A stretch of DNA of 64,000 nt from Reclinomonas americana ATCC 50394. Taxonomy: Eukaryota; Jakobida; Jakobea; Jakobida. How positions within the stretch are numbered: position 1 is the first letter of the stretch; every line of letters begins with the position of its first letter. Below, piece by piece: positions 42,016 to 50,513 of this stretch. Under the pieces are notes generated by a model, which made no database searches, was not told the DNA's origin, and worked only from the letters and a program-made list of their open reading frames with translations. A program made the position numbers and the translations under genes. Location: positions 744,001 through 808,000 of the forward strand of contig PS015009.1 of assembly GCA_048213135.1 (NCBI GenBank), given 5' to 3'.

Positions 42016-43530
42016 TTGAGCGGCATTAAAAAATTAGCGGGACAAACGCTTTGGTACGGTCTGCCAACCATTGCCGCAAGATTCCTGGGTTACCTGATGA
42101 ATATGGCCCTGCCCTTTATTGTGGCCATGCCGGGTAAAACGGCCGACCTGGTACAGGTGTATACACTCATCCCTTTCCTGAACATATTATTTACTTACGG
42201 ACTGGAAACCGCCTATTTCCGGTTTTCCCAAACACACGATAAACAGCAGTTGTACAGTACCCTGTCCTTGTCGCTGCTGGCCAGTACCATTTTCTTTTCC
42301 GCGTTACTGTTGCTTTGCCGCAACAGCCTGGCTTCCGCTGCCGACCTGAACCAGCACCCGGAGTACCTGCTGTGGATGATCGGCATCATCGCCGTTGACA
42401 GTCTGAACACACTTCCGTTTGCCAAGCTGCGCCAGGAGAACAGGCCCCGGCGTTATGCTTTTGCCCGTATAGCCGGCATCGTTATTAACGTGGCCGTGGT
42501 GATCTTTTTCCTTGGGATCGTTCCCAAATGGCTGCAGACGCACCCGGGTAGTTTTTGGAAGAGCGTATACAACCCTGATTTCGGGCTGGGCTACTACCTG
42601 GTGGGGAATCTTGCCGGCAGTTTGTTTACCCTTTTGCTTTTATCAAAAGAGATACGCCAGGTACAGTTGCGTTTCAACACCGGTATGTGGAGGGAAGTGA
42701 TGCGGTACAGCCTGCCCCTTATTATTGTGGGACTTGGTGGTATGGTGAATGATGTGCTCAGCCGCCTTATCTACCGTCATGTGGTAGACCTCCCGATGGA
42801 CCAGGCCAATCACGAACTCGGCATATTCGCCAATATATTCCGCATCGCCCTGCTCATTACCATTATGATACAGGCTTTCCGCATGGCAGCGGAACCCTTC
42901 TTCTTCAACCGCAGCCGCGACGAGAATGCACAGCGTACGTATGCCCGTGTGATGAAATTTTTTGTGATCGCCTGTTGCTTCATGTTCCTGCTTATTGGCC
43001 TGTTCCTCGATATTTTCAAATGGGTGTTCCTCAAATTCGCCAACCCGCACTGGGCCGAAGGCATACAGGTGGTACCATTGCTGGCGCTGGGCAATATCTT
43101 CCTGGGTATTTATTACAACCTCAGCGTATGGTATAAGCTCACCAACAAGAACAGCTATGGCGCCGTGATCACGGTGATTGGCGCTGTGATCACCGTTGTG
43201 CTTAATATTGTACTCATCCCCCGGCTGCATTATACCGGTGCGGCCATCGCCACTTTCTGCTGTTACCTGTTCATGATGATCAGCAGTTATAAACTCGGGC
43301 AGAAATATTACCCGGTTCCTTATCCCACCAAAAAACTCATCGCTTACCTGGTACTGGTAATCCTTATCTACCTGTTGCACTTAGGGCTGACGCATTTTAT
43401 ATCGGGTTCTTTGCGGTTCTCTATTTCAACCGGCTTCGTTCTTTTCGCGTTCTTCGCCTGGTTTGTAAGCCGCGTGGAAGCCAGGGAACTGGCCAAACTC
43501 CCGGTAATCGGAAAGTATTTTAATAAATAG
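42016..43530 (+). CDS. polysaccharide/lipid-linked oligosaccharide flippase (MOP superfamily)
   Basis: 504 residues from TTG 42016 (MSGIKKLAGQTLWYGLPTIAARFLGYLMN). About 14 hydrophobic helices; the N-terminal amphipathic start and the PLIIVGLGGMVNDVLSRLIYRHV segment match the Wzx/MurJ-like polysaccharide biosynthesis family. Likely flips lipid-linked sugars across the inner membrane. No glycosyltransferases are adjacent, so the substrate is unknown. Confidence 0.85.
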   Translation: MSGIKKLAGQTLWYGLPTIAARFLGYLMNMALPFIVAMPGKTADLVQVYTLIPFLNILFTYGLETAYFRFSQTHDKQQLYSTLSLSLLASTIFFSALLLLCRNSLASAADLNQHPEYLLWMIGIIAVDSLNTLPFAKLRQENRPRRYAFARIAGIVINVAVVIFFLGIVPKWLQTHPGSFWKSVYNPDFGLGYYLVGNLAGSLFTLLLLSKEIRQVQLRFNTGMWREVMRYSLPLIIVGLGGMVNDVLSRLIYRHVVDLPMDQANHELGIFANIFRIALLITIMIQAFRMAAEPFFFNRSRDENAQRTYARVMKFFVIACCFMFLLIGLFLDIFKWVFLKFANPHWAEGIQVVPLLALGNIFLGIYYNLSVWYKLTNKNSYGAVITVIGAVITVVLNIVLIPRLHYTGAAIATFCCYLFMMISSYKLGQKYYPVPYPTKKLIAYLVLVILIYLLHLGLTHFISGSLRFSISTGFVLFAFFAWFVSRVEARELAKLPVIGKYFNK

Positions 43531-43590
43531 ATTTGTGAATGATCCCATTATTTTAAATTACCGGGGAGTCTGTTGTGATCGTAATATCCC

Positions 43591-43626
43591 ATTTTCAAAT
43601 CATCAAATTATCACATCATCAAATCA
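43591..43626. repeat. TCAAATCATCAAATTATCACATC intergenic words
   Basis: Low-complexity stretch directly before the metallophosphoesterase ATG at 43630; the same word family as at 8.0, 14.7, 44.7 and 50.15 kb. Confidence 0.5.
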
Positions 43627-43629
43627 GGA

Positions 43630-44637
43630 ATGCGTAAGTTGCTTCAATACCTGCTCAAACGTCCCCTCACCTGGATGGGCAATAACCTGTCGGCCTCGCC
43701 GAAACAGGAAGCGGTATTCAAATCGCTGACGCGTTTATACAAATCGATCGGAAAAAAAGAAAAGAAAGTCAAGTTGCTGCAGATCGATCCCGTAACAGAT
43801 GCTTTTATCATCCTCAGCGATCATCACAAAGGCAATCGCGACCAGGCAGATGACTTTCAGAACTGCGAGGACAATTACATCGCTGCACTGCAACATTATC
43901 ACCAGCAATGCTACAGCTATATCAACCTGGGTGACAGCGAAGAATTGTGGAAGTACAAAGTGGCGGAAGTGATTCCCCAATACACGACTGCTTTACGGGC
44001 CGAAGCCGCCTTTCAACCTGACGATAAATATTTTCGCTGTTTCGGCAACCACGACATCATCTGGAAAAACAAATGGGATGTGGAACTCCTGCTTAAATCC
44101 TGTTTCCATATGCCCCTGCCTGTATATGAGGCCATCGCGTTGCAGGCTACTATTAATGAAAGGAAAATTACTATCCTTGTCACACACGGCCACCAGGGCG
44201 ATAAGATGAGTGACAACAATGCAGTAAGTACCTGGCTGGTGGCGCACATCTGGACGCCTGTTCAACGCTACCTGCGCATCAATGTGAACACGGCCAGTAA
44301 AGACTATACTTTAAGAAGTAAACACAACCGCCTGATGTACGAGTGGAGCAGTAAAAAGAAAGACCTGCTGCTTATAACCGGGCATACACACCAGCCTGTG
44401 TTCGCATCGGGTAAATACCACGATCACCCCGCGGGGCAGATACAGGCAGGCAATCCTTACACTTTAAAACCTTCTTATTTCAATACGGGCTGTTGTTGTT
44501 TCAGCGACGGAGATATCACCGGCATCGAAATAGCCAATGGTAAGATCGCACTGATCAAATGGACAAAAGAAAACGACATTCCTGTTCCTAAAGTACTCGA
44601 AGAAATTGCGCTCACGGAGCTGGTAAAAGACCTTTAA
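43630..44637 (+). CDS. calcineurin-like metallophosphoesterase
   Basis: 335 residues, soluble. Dinuclear metal motifs in order: FIILSDHHKGN (D-x-H), NLGDSEELW (GD), RCFGNHDIIW (GNHD), VTHGHQGDKM (GH) and LLITGHTHQPVF (GHxH). N-terminal basic region (LKRPLTWMGNNLSASPKQ) without a signal peptide. Substrate unknown; relatives include UDP-2,3-diacylglucosamine hydrolase-like enzymes, but the sequence is too divergent to say. Confidence 0.88.
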   Translation: MRKLLQYLLKRPLTWMGNNLSASPKQEAVFKSLTRLYKSIGKKEKKVKLLQIDPVTDAFIILSDHHKGNRDQADDFQNCEDNYIAALQHYHQQCYSYINLGDSEELWKYKVAEVIPQYTTALRAEAAFQPDDKYFRCFGNHDIIWKNKWDVELLLKSCFHMPLPVYEAIALQATINERKITILVTHGHQGDKMSDNNAVSTWLVAHIWTPVQRYLRINVNTASKDYTLRSKHNRLMYEWSSKKKDLLLITGHTHQPVFASGKYHDHPAGQIQAGNPYTLKPSYFNTGCCCFSDGDITGIEIANGKIALIKWTKENDIPVPKVLEEIALTELVKDL

Positions 44638-44696
44638 ATAACGAGGCGTATAAATGGGCCATTCATTTGCTATCACCACAACTTCAAATTTTCAAA

Positions 44697-45500
44697 TCAA
44701 CTCTTCCTGTAAAGTTCGTAAATGATCTTCCTGTCGCCGTTGCTTAACACCGGGATGGAATCATTATGTACAAAATGCAGTTTAAAGGCTTTGATGGCGG
44801 CAACTGAATCGCGGGTATCATACCCCACGACGCGGAGTCCTTGTATGGCGTTGAAATCGGCAGGCAGCACAGTTTTACTGGTATCGTACCAGTTACCAAA
44901 CCCTTCGCGTGACAGTTGTTCCCAGGGAAAGAAACGGCTGGGGTCCACTTTGCGTTTGGGAGCAATATCCGAGTGGCCGATAAAATTAGCTGTGGGAATA
45001 CTGAATTGCTTTTTCAGCATTTTCAATACAATGATCAGGTTATTGATCTGCGCTTCAGTGAAAGGTTCAAATCCATTATTGTCGAGTTCAATGCCAATGG
45101 AAGCGGAATTGATATCCGACAGGTTACCCCATCTTGCATTGCCCGCATGCCAGGCCCTCAGGTAGTCGTTCAGCATATGCTGTACAGTACCATCGCGGCA
45201 GATGACATAGTGAGCGCTTACTTCGGTGCGTTTAAGCGTGAACGTGGTGAGCGTTTGTTCACAGCTGTTTTGCGCTGTATGATGAATGATCACATAAGAC
45301 GGTCTGCGCATACCAAAATTGGTGGTACCCGCCCATTGTGAAGGCTGAAGGGCGCTGTCTACCGGCGCCGGACGGCTTTTCAGCTCTTTTGCAAAAGCCT
45401 TCGCCTGTTGTTTATATATTTTATTGGAAGAAGAATAAGTACTGCTGCAACTGTTGCCCACGGCTGTTATCGCAAGCAGGATAATGATGAGATTTTTCAT
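44697..45500 (-). CDS. lipoprotein N-acetylmuramoyl-L-alanine amidase (Amidase_2)
   Basis: 267 residues from ATG 45500. Signal ends in a lipobox-like VGNSC. AmpD/Amidase_2 zinc fold with YVIIHHTAQNSC (zinc His), SAHYVICRDGTVQHM, ASIGIELDNNG, and FIGHSDIAPKRKVDPSRFFPWEQL (zinc His, catalytic Lys region). Hydrolyses the amide between muramic acid and the stem peptide, anchored in the envelope for wall recycling or remodelling. Tail of about 80 residues beyond the core. Confidence 0.9.
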   Translation of the reverse strand: MKNLIIILLAITAVGNSCSSTYSSSNKIYKQQAKAFAKELKSRPAPVDSALQPSQWAGTTNFGMRRPSYVIIHHTAQNSCEQTLTTFTLKRTEVSAHYVICRDGTVQHMLNDYLRAWHAGNARWGNLSDINSASIGIELDNNGFEPFTEAQINNLIIVLKMLKKQFSIPTANFIGHSDIAPKRKVDPSRFFPWEQLSREGFGNWYDTSKTVLPADFNAIQGLRVVGYDTRDSVAAIKAFKLHFVHNDSIPVLSNGDRKIIYELYRKS

Positions 45501-45580
45501 TATAACTGGTTGATACAAAAGGTAAATTTAGGCAATATCCCGACAATTAACCCTGCTTTTGCTTAGTAAAACCCCAGTAC

Positions 45581-45640
45581 AGAAATCGTATTTCTACAAT
45601 CTCTTTTTGCGTACTTATACAATAAATCGAATTTTTTCGA
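45581..45640. promoter_or_regulatory. two short inverted repeats upstream of secreted Ig-like protein
   Basis: AGAAAT-CGT-ATTTCT (45581-45595) and TCGAA-TTTT-TTCGA (45627-45640) precede the ATG at 45670. They could be operator or leader structures; no proof. Confidence 0.3.
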
Positions 45641-45669
45641 CGTTAGTGTAGGACCTTATCCAGCAATAC

Positions 45670-48261
45670 ATGAAAAATCTTCTACAAAGACTGTCGTTTT
45701 TGTATTACAGAAACGCGTCCCTTACCGTGCTGCTGCTTGTGGCCGGTATTACAGCCGGCGCCCAGTGCGGCATGACGGTTACCACGCAAAAAAACCATGT
45801 TACCTGTTATAATGGTACCAATGGTTCCCTTACCATCAATGTTTCAGGCGGTACCGCTCCCTACCAGTATCAACTGGCAGAAGCGGGTGCAGGCGCCTGG
45901 AGTACGAATAACACCTTCAACGGATTGGCAGCGAATACTTATCCCGTATCGGTGAGGGACAATACCGGCTGCGTGATCACCGTATATGCCGTGATCACAC
46001 AACCCGCCGCATATGTCATTAACTATACCGCGGCAAATGCCACCTGCACCGGTTCCAATAATGGCAGTATATCCGTTACCGTTAGTGGCGGTACGTCGCC
46101 CTATAGTTACAACTGGACAAAGAACAGCGTTGCTTTTGCCACTACGCAGAGCATCAGTGGTCTTTCTCCCGCCAGTTATGAACTCATTGTTACCGATGCC
46201 ATGGGTTGCACCACGGCACCCATTGTTTCGCAGCAGATCAACAACATAGGTGTTACTGGTTATAACGAAGATGTGGTGGCCAATGGCAATAACAACTCGC
46301 CGGAGTCTGCCACCAGCCAGGCTTTTGACGATGGCAACGGCGCTGTACTGTATGCAGATGGTTACAGCAATGCGTCGGGTGTTTCGGAAAGTCCGGGCGG
46401 ACTGCCTTCCAACCGGTACATCACCAGTGCGCAGAACAGCGAACGGGTATACCGCCTCGCATCTTACAACAACGACAACTCATTACTCCTTCGTTCCGCT
46501 TCCGCAACTACCTATGGCGGCAGCGTTAGCGGAACCTTGAGTTTCCAGAACCAGTACCGCACCAACTACAGCACTTTGTATGTGCTGGGATCAACCGGTT
46601 CGGGTACGGGCACGGTTAATTATACGGTTAATTTTGCTGATGGCACTACCGCTACCGGTCAGCTCACGTTTGCCGACTGGTACCTGGAAAGTAGTCCTCA
46701 ATCGGCCATTAAACTGAAACGCGTTAACCGTACCAGCGGCACTTTTGATACGCGGTACGACTTCAACCTTTTTGAACTGCCCATTACTTTGTCTGCCACC
46801 AACCAGCGCAAGACCATTAATTCTGTTGGCTTTGAATGGGCGGGAGCGGGAAGCGCCAGGGTGAACATCATGGGTATTTTAGGATATACTTCCACATCGG
46901 TGGGTATACCCATACTCGACGGCACTACCACTTCCGTTACGCCATCGGTGAGTGTAAGTTCCAATGCGCCTTCCAATACTTTCTGTACCGGGCAGTCGGT
47001 TACTTTTACCGCTACGCCGGTCAATGGAGGCAATACACCATCTTACCAGTGGAAAAAGAACAACAACAATATTCCCGGCGCTACGTCGGCCACTTATACC
47101 ACAACCACACTGAGTAATAATGATGTGATCAAAGTAACGATGACCAGCAGTCTCACCTGTGTTACCACCAGCAGTGCCACCAGCAATAGTCTTACTATGG
47201 TTAATGGTACAGCCGTTCCCGCGGTAAGCATCACCACCACATCAGCCAGTATCTGCAGTGGCACAGTAGCCGTATTCTCTGCCGCCCCGGTAAATGGTGG
47301 CAGTGCGCCATCGTACCAGTGGAAAGTGAACAACACCAATGTAGGTACTAACAGTCACGTATACACGTCGTTACTCCTGAACAACAATGACCAGGTAAAA
47401 GTGATCATGACCAGCAATATTGCCTGTGCAACGGCAAACCCGGCGACCAGCAACCAGATACTGATGAGTGTGGGTCTTAATGTGACCCCCACCATCAGCA
47501 TCGCTTCAAGCCCGGCCGTACCTGTACAGGGCCAGCCCGTCACTTTTTCATCAACCATAACCAATGGTGGCGGCAGTCCCGCTTACCAGTGGTATAAGAA
47601 TGGCGGTGTGATCAACGGTGCCACTAACCCAACACTCTCTGTAGCTTTACCGCTGGCCAGCGACATTTATTCTGTTCGGCTCACCAGCAGCAATCCCTGT
47701 GTTTCCACGCCCTATGCCATGAGCAATTACATGACTATTGGGTCGGGTACGCTCCCGGTATCGCTGGCCTGGTTCCACGCGGCACCTATGAATGGCAAGG
47801 CCTGGCTGCAATGGAAAACTTCGCAGGAGATCAACAGCCGGGCTTTCATTATTGAACGAACAACCGCCTCGCAACCCAACAACTTTGTATACATCGGTCG
47901 TATCATGAGTACCAATAATCCTAATGGCAATACGTACGATCACATCGATGCCCCGTCGCCGGGTATTTATCTCTACCGGCTGCAGGAACAGGATATCAAC
48001 GGGCAGAACCGTTCGCTGGGCATACGCCGGGTGGACCTTAGCAGCAACAAAGCCAGCTGGCAGGTGTCAGACGCGGGCAGTTACTGGTTACTGAGCGTTC
48101 CGCAGGAATGCCGGTACCGCTTACTCGATATGCAGGGCCGTGTTCTTCAAAACGCAGCAGGAACCGGTATCATGACCATTAATAAACCCAATGCTGGCGG
48201 TATTTATATCCTGCAGGTGGAAACCGGCGGACAACAATCATCACAAAAATTAATCAGATAA
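45670..48261 (+). CDS. secreted SprB/Ig-like repeat protein with T9SS-type tail
   Basis: 863 residues, signal peptide ending ITAGAQ. Two SprB-type repeats come first (NGSLTINVSGGTAPYQYQL, NGSISVTVSGGTSPYSYNW). A middle domain (about 200-425) precedes three Ig-like repeats at about 425-516, 517-606 and 607-694, each with a PSYQWKxNN/PAYQWYKNG core. A fibronectin-like segment (LPVSLAWFHAAPMNGKAWLQWKTS) leads to a C-terminal beta domain (about 795-863) ending GGIYILQVETGGQQSSQKLIR, the type A T9SS sorting signal pattern. Expected to be exported and attached to the cell surface, possibly as an adhesin. Confidence 0.88.
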   Translation: MKNLLQRLSFLYYRNASLTVLLLVAGITAGAQCGMTVTTQKNHVTCYNGTNGSLTINVSGGTAPYQYQLAEAGAGAWSTNNTFNGLAANTYPVSVRDNTGCVITVYAVITQPAAYVINYTAANATCTGSNNGSISVTVSGGTSPYSYNWTKNSVAFATTQSISGLSPASYELIVTDAMGCTTAPIVSQQINNIGVTGYNEDVVANGNNNSPESATSQAFDDGNGAVLYADGYSNASGVSESPGGLPSNRYITSAQNSERVYRLASYNNDNSLLLRSASATTYGGSVSGTLSFQNQYRTNYSTLYVLGSTGSGTGTVNYTVNFADGTTATGQLTFADWYLESSPQSAIKLKRVNRTSGTFDTRYDFNLFELPITLSATNQRKTINSVGFEWAGAGSARVNIMGILGYTSTSVGIPILDGTTTSVTPSVSVSSNAPSNTFCTGQSVTFTATPVNGGNTPSYQWKKNNNNIPGATSATYTTTTLSNNDVIKVTMTSSLTCVTTSSATSNSLTMVNGTAVPAVSITTTSASICSGTVAVFSAAPVNGGSAPSYQWKVNNTNVGTNSHVYTSLLLNNNDQVKVIMTSNIACATANPATSNQILMSVGLNVTPTISIASSPAVPVQGQPVTFSSTITNGGGSPAYQWYKNGGVINGATNPTLSVALPLASDIYSVRLTSSNPCVSTPYAMSNYMTIGSGTLPVSLAWFHAAPMNGKAWLQWKTSQEINSRAFIIERTTASQPNNFVYIGRIMSTNNPNGNTYDHIDAPSPGIYLYRLQEQDINGQNRSLGIRRVDLSSNKASWQVSDAGSYWLLSVPQECRYRLLDMQGRVLQNAAGTGIMTINKPNAGGIYILQVETGGQQSSQKLIR

Positions 48262-48297
48262 GTCGCGACTGAGGGTAACCATGCGATCCATGAAAGA

Positions 48298-48326
48298 GCC
48301 ATCCGTAAGGGTGGCTTTCTTTATTC
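48298..48326 (+). terminator. terminator after Ig-like protein
   Basis: GCCATCC-GTAA-GGGTGGC stem (one wobble) followed by TTTCTTTATT. Confidence 0.6.
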
Positions 48327-48447
48327 CGGATAAGGTGATGACAAAAACCAGTAGAAATACGCGTGTGCAGGTTGACGGGCATTTTTACTTTTAAACCAGA
48401 AGACCCGTTTTTTACCCGTCCTTAAACCTTAGACCTAATCATCCAGT

Positions 48448-49881
48448 ATGAAAAAGTACATCGCCGCCGCTGGCCTGGTTGCAGGTATGTTTTACGCCTG
48501 TAACCAGGCCGGACCGGCAGGCAACGCCACCGACAATTTTGTGGACAGCATCAACCGGTTCTGTCCCGATACAGCAAAGGGCAATGACCTTTGCTCCGAT
48601 CTTCCCTACGACATTAATGAAAAATTCGGCATTGGTTATTCCACAGAACTAACGCCCACCATACAACCACCCTTTGACATCTTCAGCTGGCAGACCTTTG
48701 TGGCATTGAACTGGCCTGCCGACAACAAGGGTAATCCCATCGGCAACAGCATCGCTGCCAACCCCGGCGCACCCAGGGTTTGGGAAAGTTATCCCGACAT
48801 AGAAGAGATCTTCAGCGACAAAGCGCCATTGCTGTTACAGATCAAAGATGCCAGGAACAGCAATCTGAAATTCTTTTACCGGACCTCAAAAAGTCCGCAC
48901 CGCATTGGTATGAATGGTGACCTGCTGGATGCCGACGGTTACCCGCTTATTGACCGTAACCTCAACTTCGTGGTATTCAGTGTAAGTGCCAATCCTGTAG
49001 AGGCCGGTTTTATTTCGGCCAATAACCTCACTACCAAAAAAGGTATCGACAGCATTTCCGTACCGCTCAGTCCCGATGAACCCAACAAACGCCAGATACA
49101 AATGCCCGCCAGCGTTCCAGGCCAGTCGCCCGGTTCCATGGAGATCAAAACGGCCTGGCGTATACTTGATTCTGTAAGAGGTGGTGATATTCCTTCCAGG
49201 TATTATACCCGTGACGCCATCATTTATATTTCCGGCGATAACAGTACCAGCGGACAACCTTTTAAAATTAAAGCGAAGGTTGGACTGGTAGGTATGCACA
49301 TCATCCGTAAGACAGGCATGTTTGCCAACTGGATATGGAGCACTTTTGAACATATAGATAATGTGCCCGATAACCTGCAGGAAGCACAGATGAACCAGCC
49401 GCCCAAATACCCCTGGTCATTTTATTATCCTTCATCCATGGGATTACTGGCCAATACGCCTGTAGACACTTTTGCCAATGAAGGCGGCAATTACCGTTTC
49501 GATTCCACCTGGCCTTATGCCAAACGTTATGCCGCTACTGTTTACGGCGAACGCAACAGCCAGGCTGTGTTTGGCACACAGGCACAAAGGATGACTGCCA
49601 TTTATTACCGTACCGAAGAAGTAAATGCACTGTGGCGTAAAAAGCTGGCTGGTACGGTGTGGGCCAATTATAAACTGATTGGCAGCCAGTGGGCCAAGTC
49701 GACCCTTACGCCGGGTAAACCATTGCCATCCGCCCCTTCATTGCTGGGCAATACCACACTGGAAACATTTTCACTGACCTCGGCCAGTTGTATCGGTTGC
49801 CATTCTGGCGCTATCATCAATTACAACCAGCACTCCATATTCACCGACTTCAGCTTCCTGCTGGCCTTACACGCCAAATGA
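48448..49881 (+). CDS. lipoprotein with a single C-terminal CxxCH heme motif
   Basis: 477 residues. Signal with lipobox MFYAC (lipid Cys C18). The family is unnamed to me. Seen: FSWQTFVALNWPADNKGNP, the strongly patterned segment GLVGMHIIRKTGMFANWIWSTFEHIDN (about 285-312), YPWSFYYPSS, and at the end CIGCH (C448-C451-H452), one covalent-heme motif 26 residues from the C-terminus. Probably a periplasm-facing mono-heme lipoprotein involved in redox or sugar/alcohol chemistry, but no reaction can be assigned. Own terminator downstream. Confidence 0.75.
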   Translation: MKKYIAAAGLVAGMFYACNQAGPAGNATDNFVDSINRFCPDTAKGNDLCSDLPYDINEKFGIGYSTELTPTIQPPFDIFSWQTFVALNWPADNKGNPIGNSIAANPGAPRVWESYPDIEEIFSDKAPLLLQIKDARNSNLKFFYRTSKSPHRIGMNGDLLDADGYPLIDRNLNFVVFSVSANPVEAGFISANNLTTKKGIDSISVPLSPDEPNKRQIQMPASVPGQSPGSMEIKTAWRILDSVRGGDIPSRYYTRDAIIYISGDNSTSGQPFKIKAKVGLVGMHIIRKTGMFANWIWSTFEHIDNVPDNLQEAQMNQPPKYPWSFYYPSSMGLLANTPVDTFANEGGNYRFDSTWPYAKRYAATVYGERNSQAVFGTQAQRMTAIYYRTEEVNALWRKKLAGTVWANYKLIGSQWAKSTLTPGKPLPSAPSLLGNTTLETFSLTSASCIGCHSGAIINYNQHSIFTDFSFLLALHAK

Positions 49882-49921
49882 TGCTGGCATTACGGCACTC
49901 CTGTCGTTCTCTGCCAAAAGC

Positions 49922-49946
49922 GCCCCGGTTCCCGGGGCCTTTTTAT
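49922..49946 (+). terminator. terminator after CxxCH lipoprotein
   Basis: GCCCCGG-TTC-CCGGGGC stem followed by CTTTTTATTT. Confidence 0.85.
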
Positions 49947-49983
49947 TTAACCTGTTCATATTGTCATAACCCGGAAGCTGCCC

Positions 49984-50138
49984 GTAGTCAGTCGTCCGCG
50001 GTCTGCTCACTCGGTTCCGCCGGGGCCTTCCGCAGGAGACCCCGGTGCCTGTTACCCCTTTGCCAACTTGACAACCAGATAATGAAACTTCCCGATGAAG
50101 CGGAGTTACTATTTTATAACAGACTGCCTGTCGTCAGT
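49984..50138 (-). repeat. dispersed hairpin repeat, copy B
   Basis: Reverse complement of the copy at 41 kb. On the minus strand it reads GACGACAGG...ATAAAATAG...ATCGGGAAGTTT...TTGGCAA...CACCGGGGTCTCCTGCGGAA...GGCGGAAC...GACGAC, collinear with 40.97-41.11 kb without gaps in the part I aligned by eye. It occupies most of the 352-bp gap between the CxxCH lipoprotein and the small acidic ORF; a TATCAAATCATCAA word follows at 50155-50168. Confidence 0.75.
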
Positions 50139-50233
50139 GATCTCTTCTTTGCATTATCAAATCATCAAGTCCGGGTGTAAACGAAAAACTGGCACAATTT
50201 TGCCGGTAGAATACCATATAAAATCAGTCGACT

Positions 50234-50431
50234 ATGAATGCACCGTTTCCCGCACCCGCCACCGGATACCCCGGCAATTATGATATGATGAAGTTCCCTG
50301 CAGGAGTAGAAGGCAGGATCATCCTGGTAGAAGACAATGAAGAAGATCATATCCGTTTTGATCCCGTAGAACTGGAACCGGCTATAAAAGAGGAACCGCC
50401 GGCTGAGGAGAAGTCCTGGATCTGTTACTGA
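50234..50431 (+). CDS. small acidic protein of unknown function
   Basis: 65 residues, Pro- and Glu-rich (EDNEEDHIRFDPVELEPAIKEEPPAEEKSW), no signal peptide or membrane segment. Codon choice is like the neighbours. A near -7 word (CAATTTTG) lies upstream and a strong terminator follows, so it is plausibly a real transcript unit. No family recognised. Confidence 0.5.
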   Translation: MNAPFPAPATGYPGNYDMMKFPAGVEGRIILVEDNEEDHIRFDPVELEPAIKEEPPAEEKSWICY

Positions 50432-50463
50432 AATTTTATTTTAGCTTACTGCAATACACGAAA

Positions 50464-50500
50464 AAGGCCCTGGTTGATGAACCGGGGCCTTGTCATTTTT
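50464..50500 (+). terminator. terminator after small acidic ORF
   Basis: AAGGCCCTGGTT-GATG-AACCGGGGCCTT stem (one wobble), then TGTCATTTTT. It may also serve the convergent histone-like gene. Confidence 0.75.
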
Positions 50501-50513
50501 ATCTCGTACTGTG

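Noticed and set aside
43535-43729. 64-codon frame between flippase and metallophosphoesterase
   Set aside because: Most of it covers the low-complexity intergenic words and the start of the real gene in another frame.
46945-47752. Possible CRISPR-like or DNA tandem repeat
   Set aside because: The similarity is between roughly 270-bp coding units of Ig-like domains, not short direct repeats with spacers.
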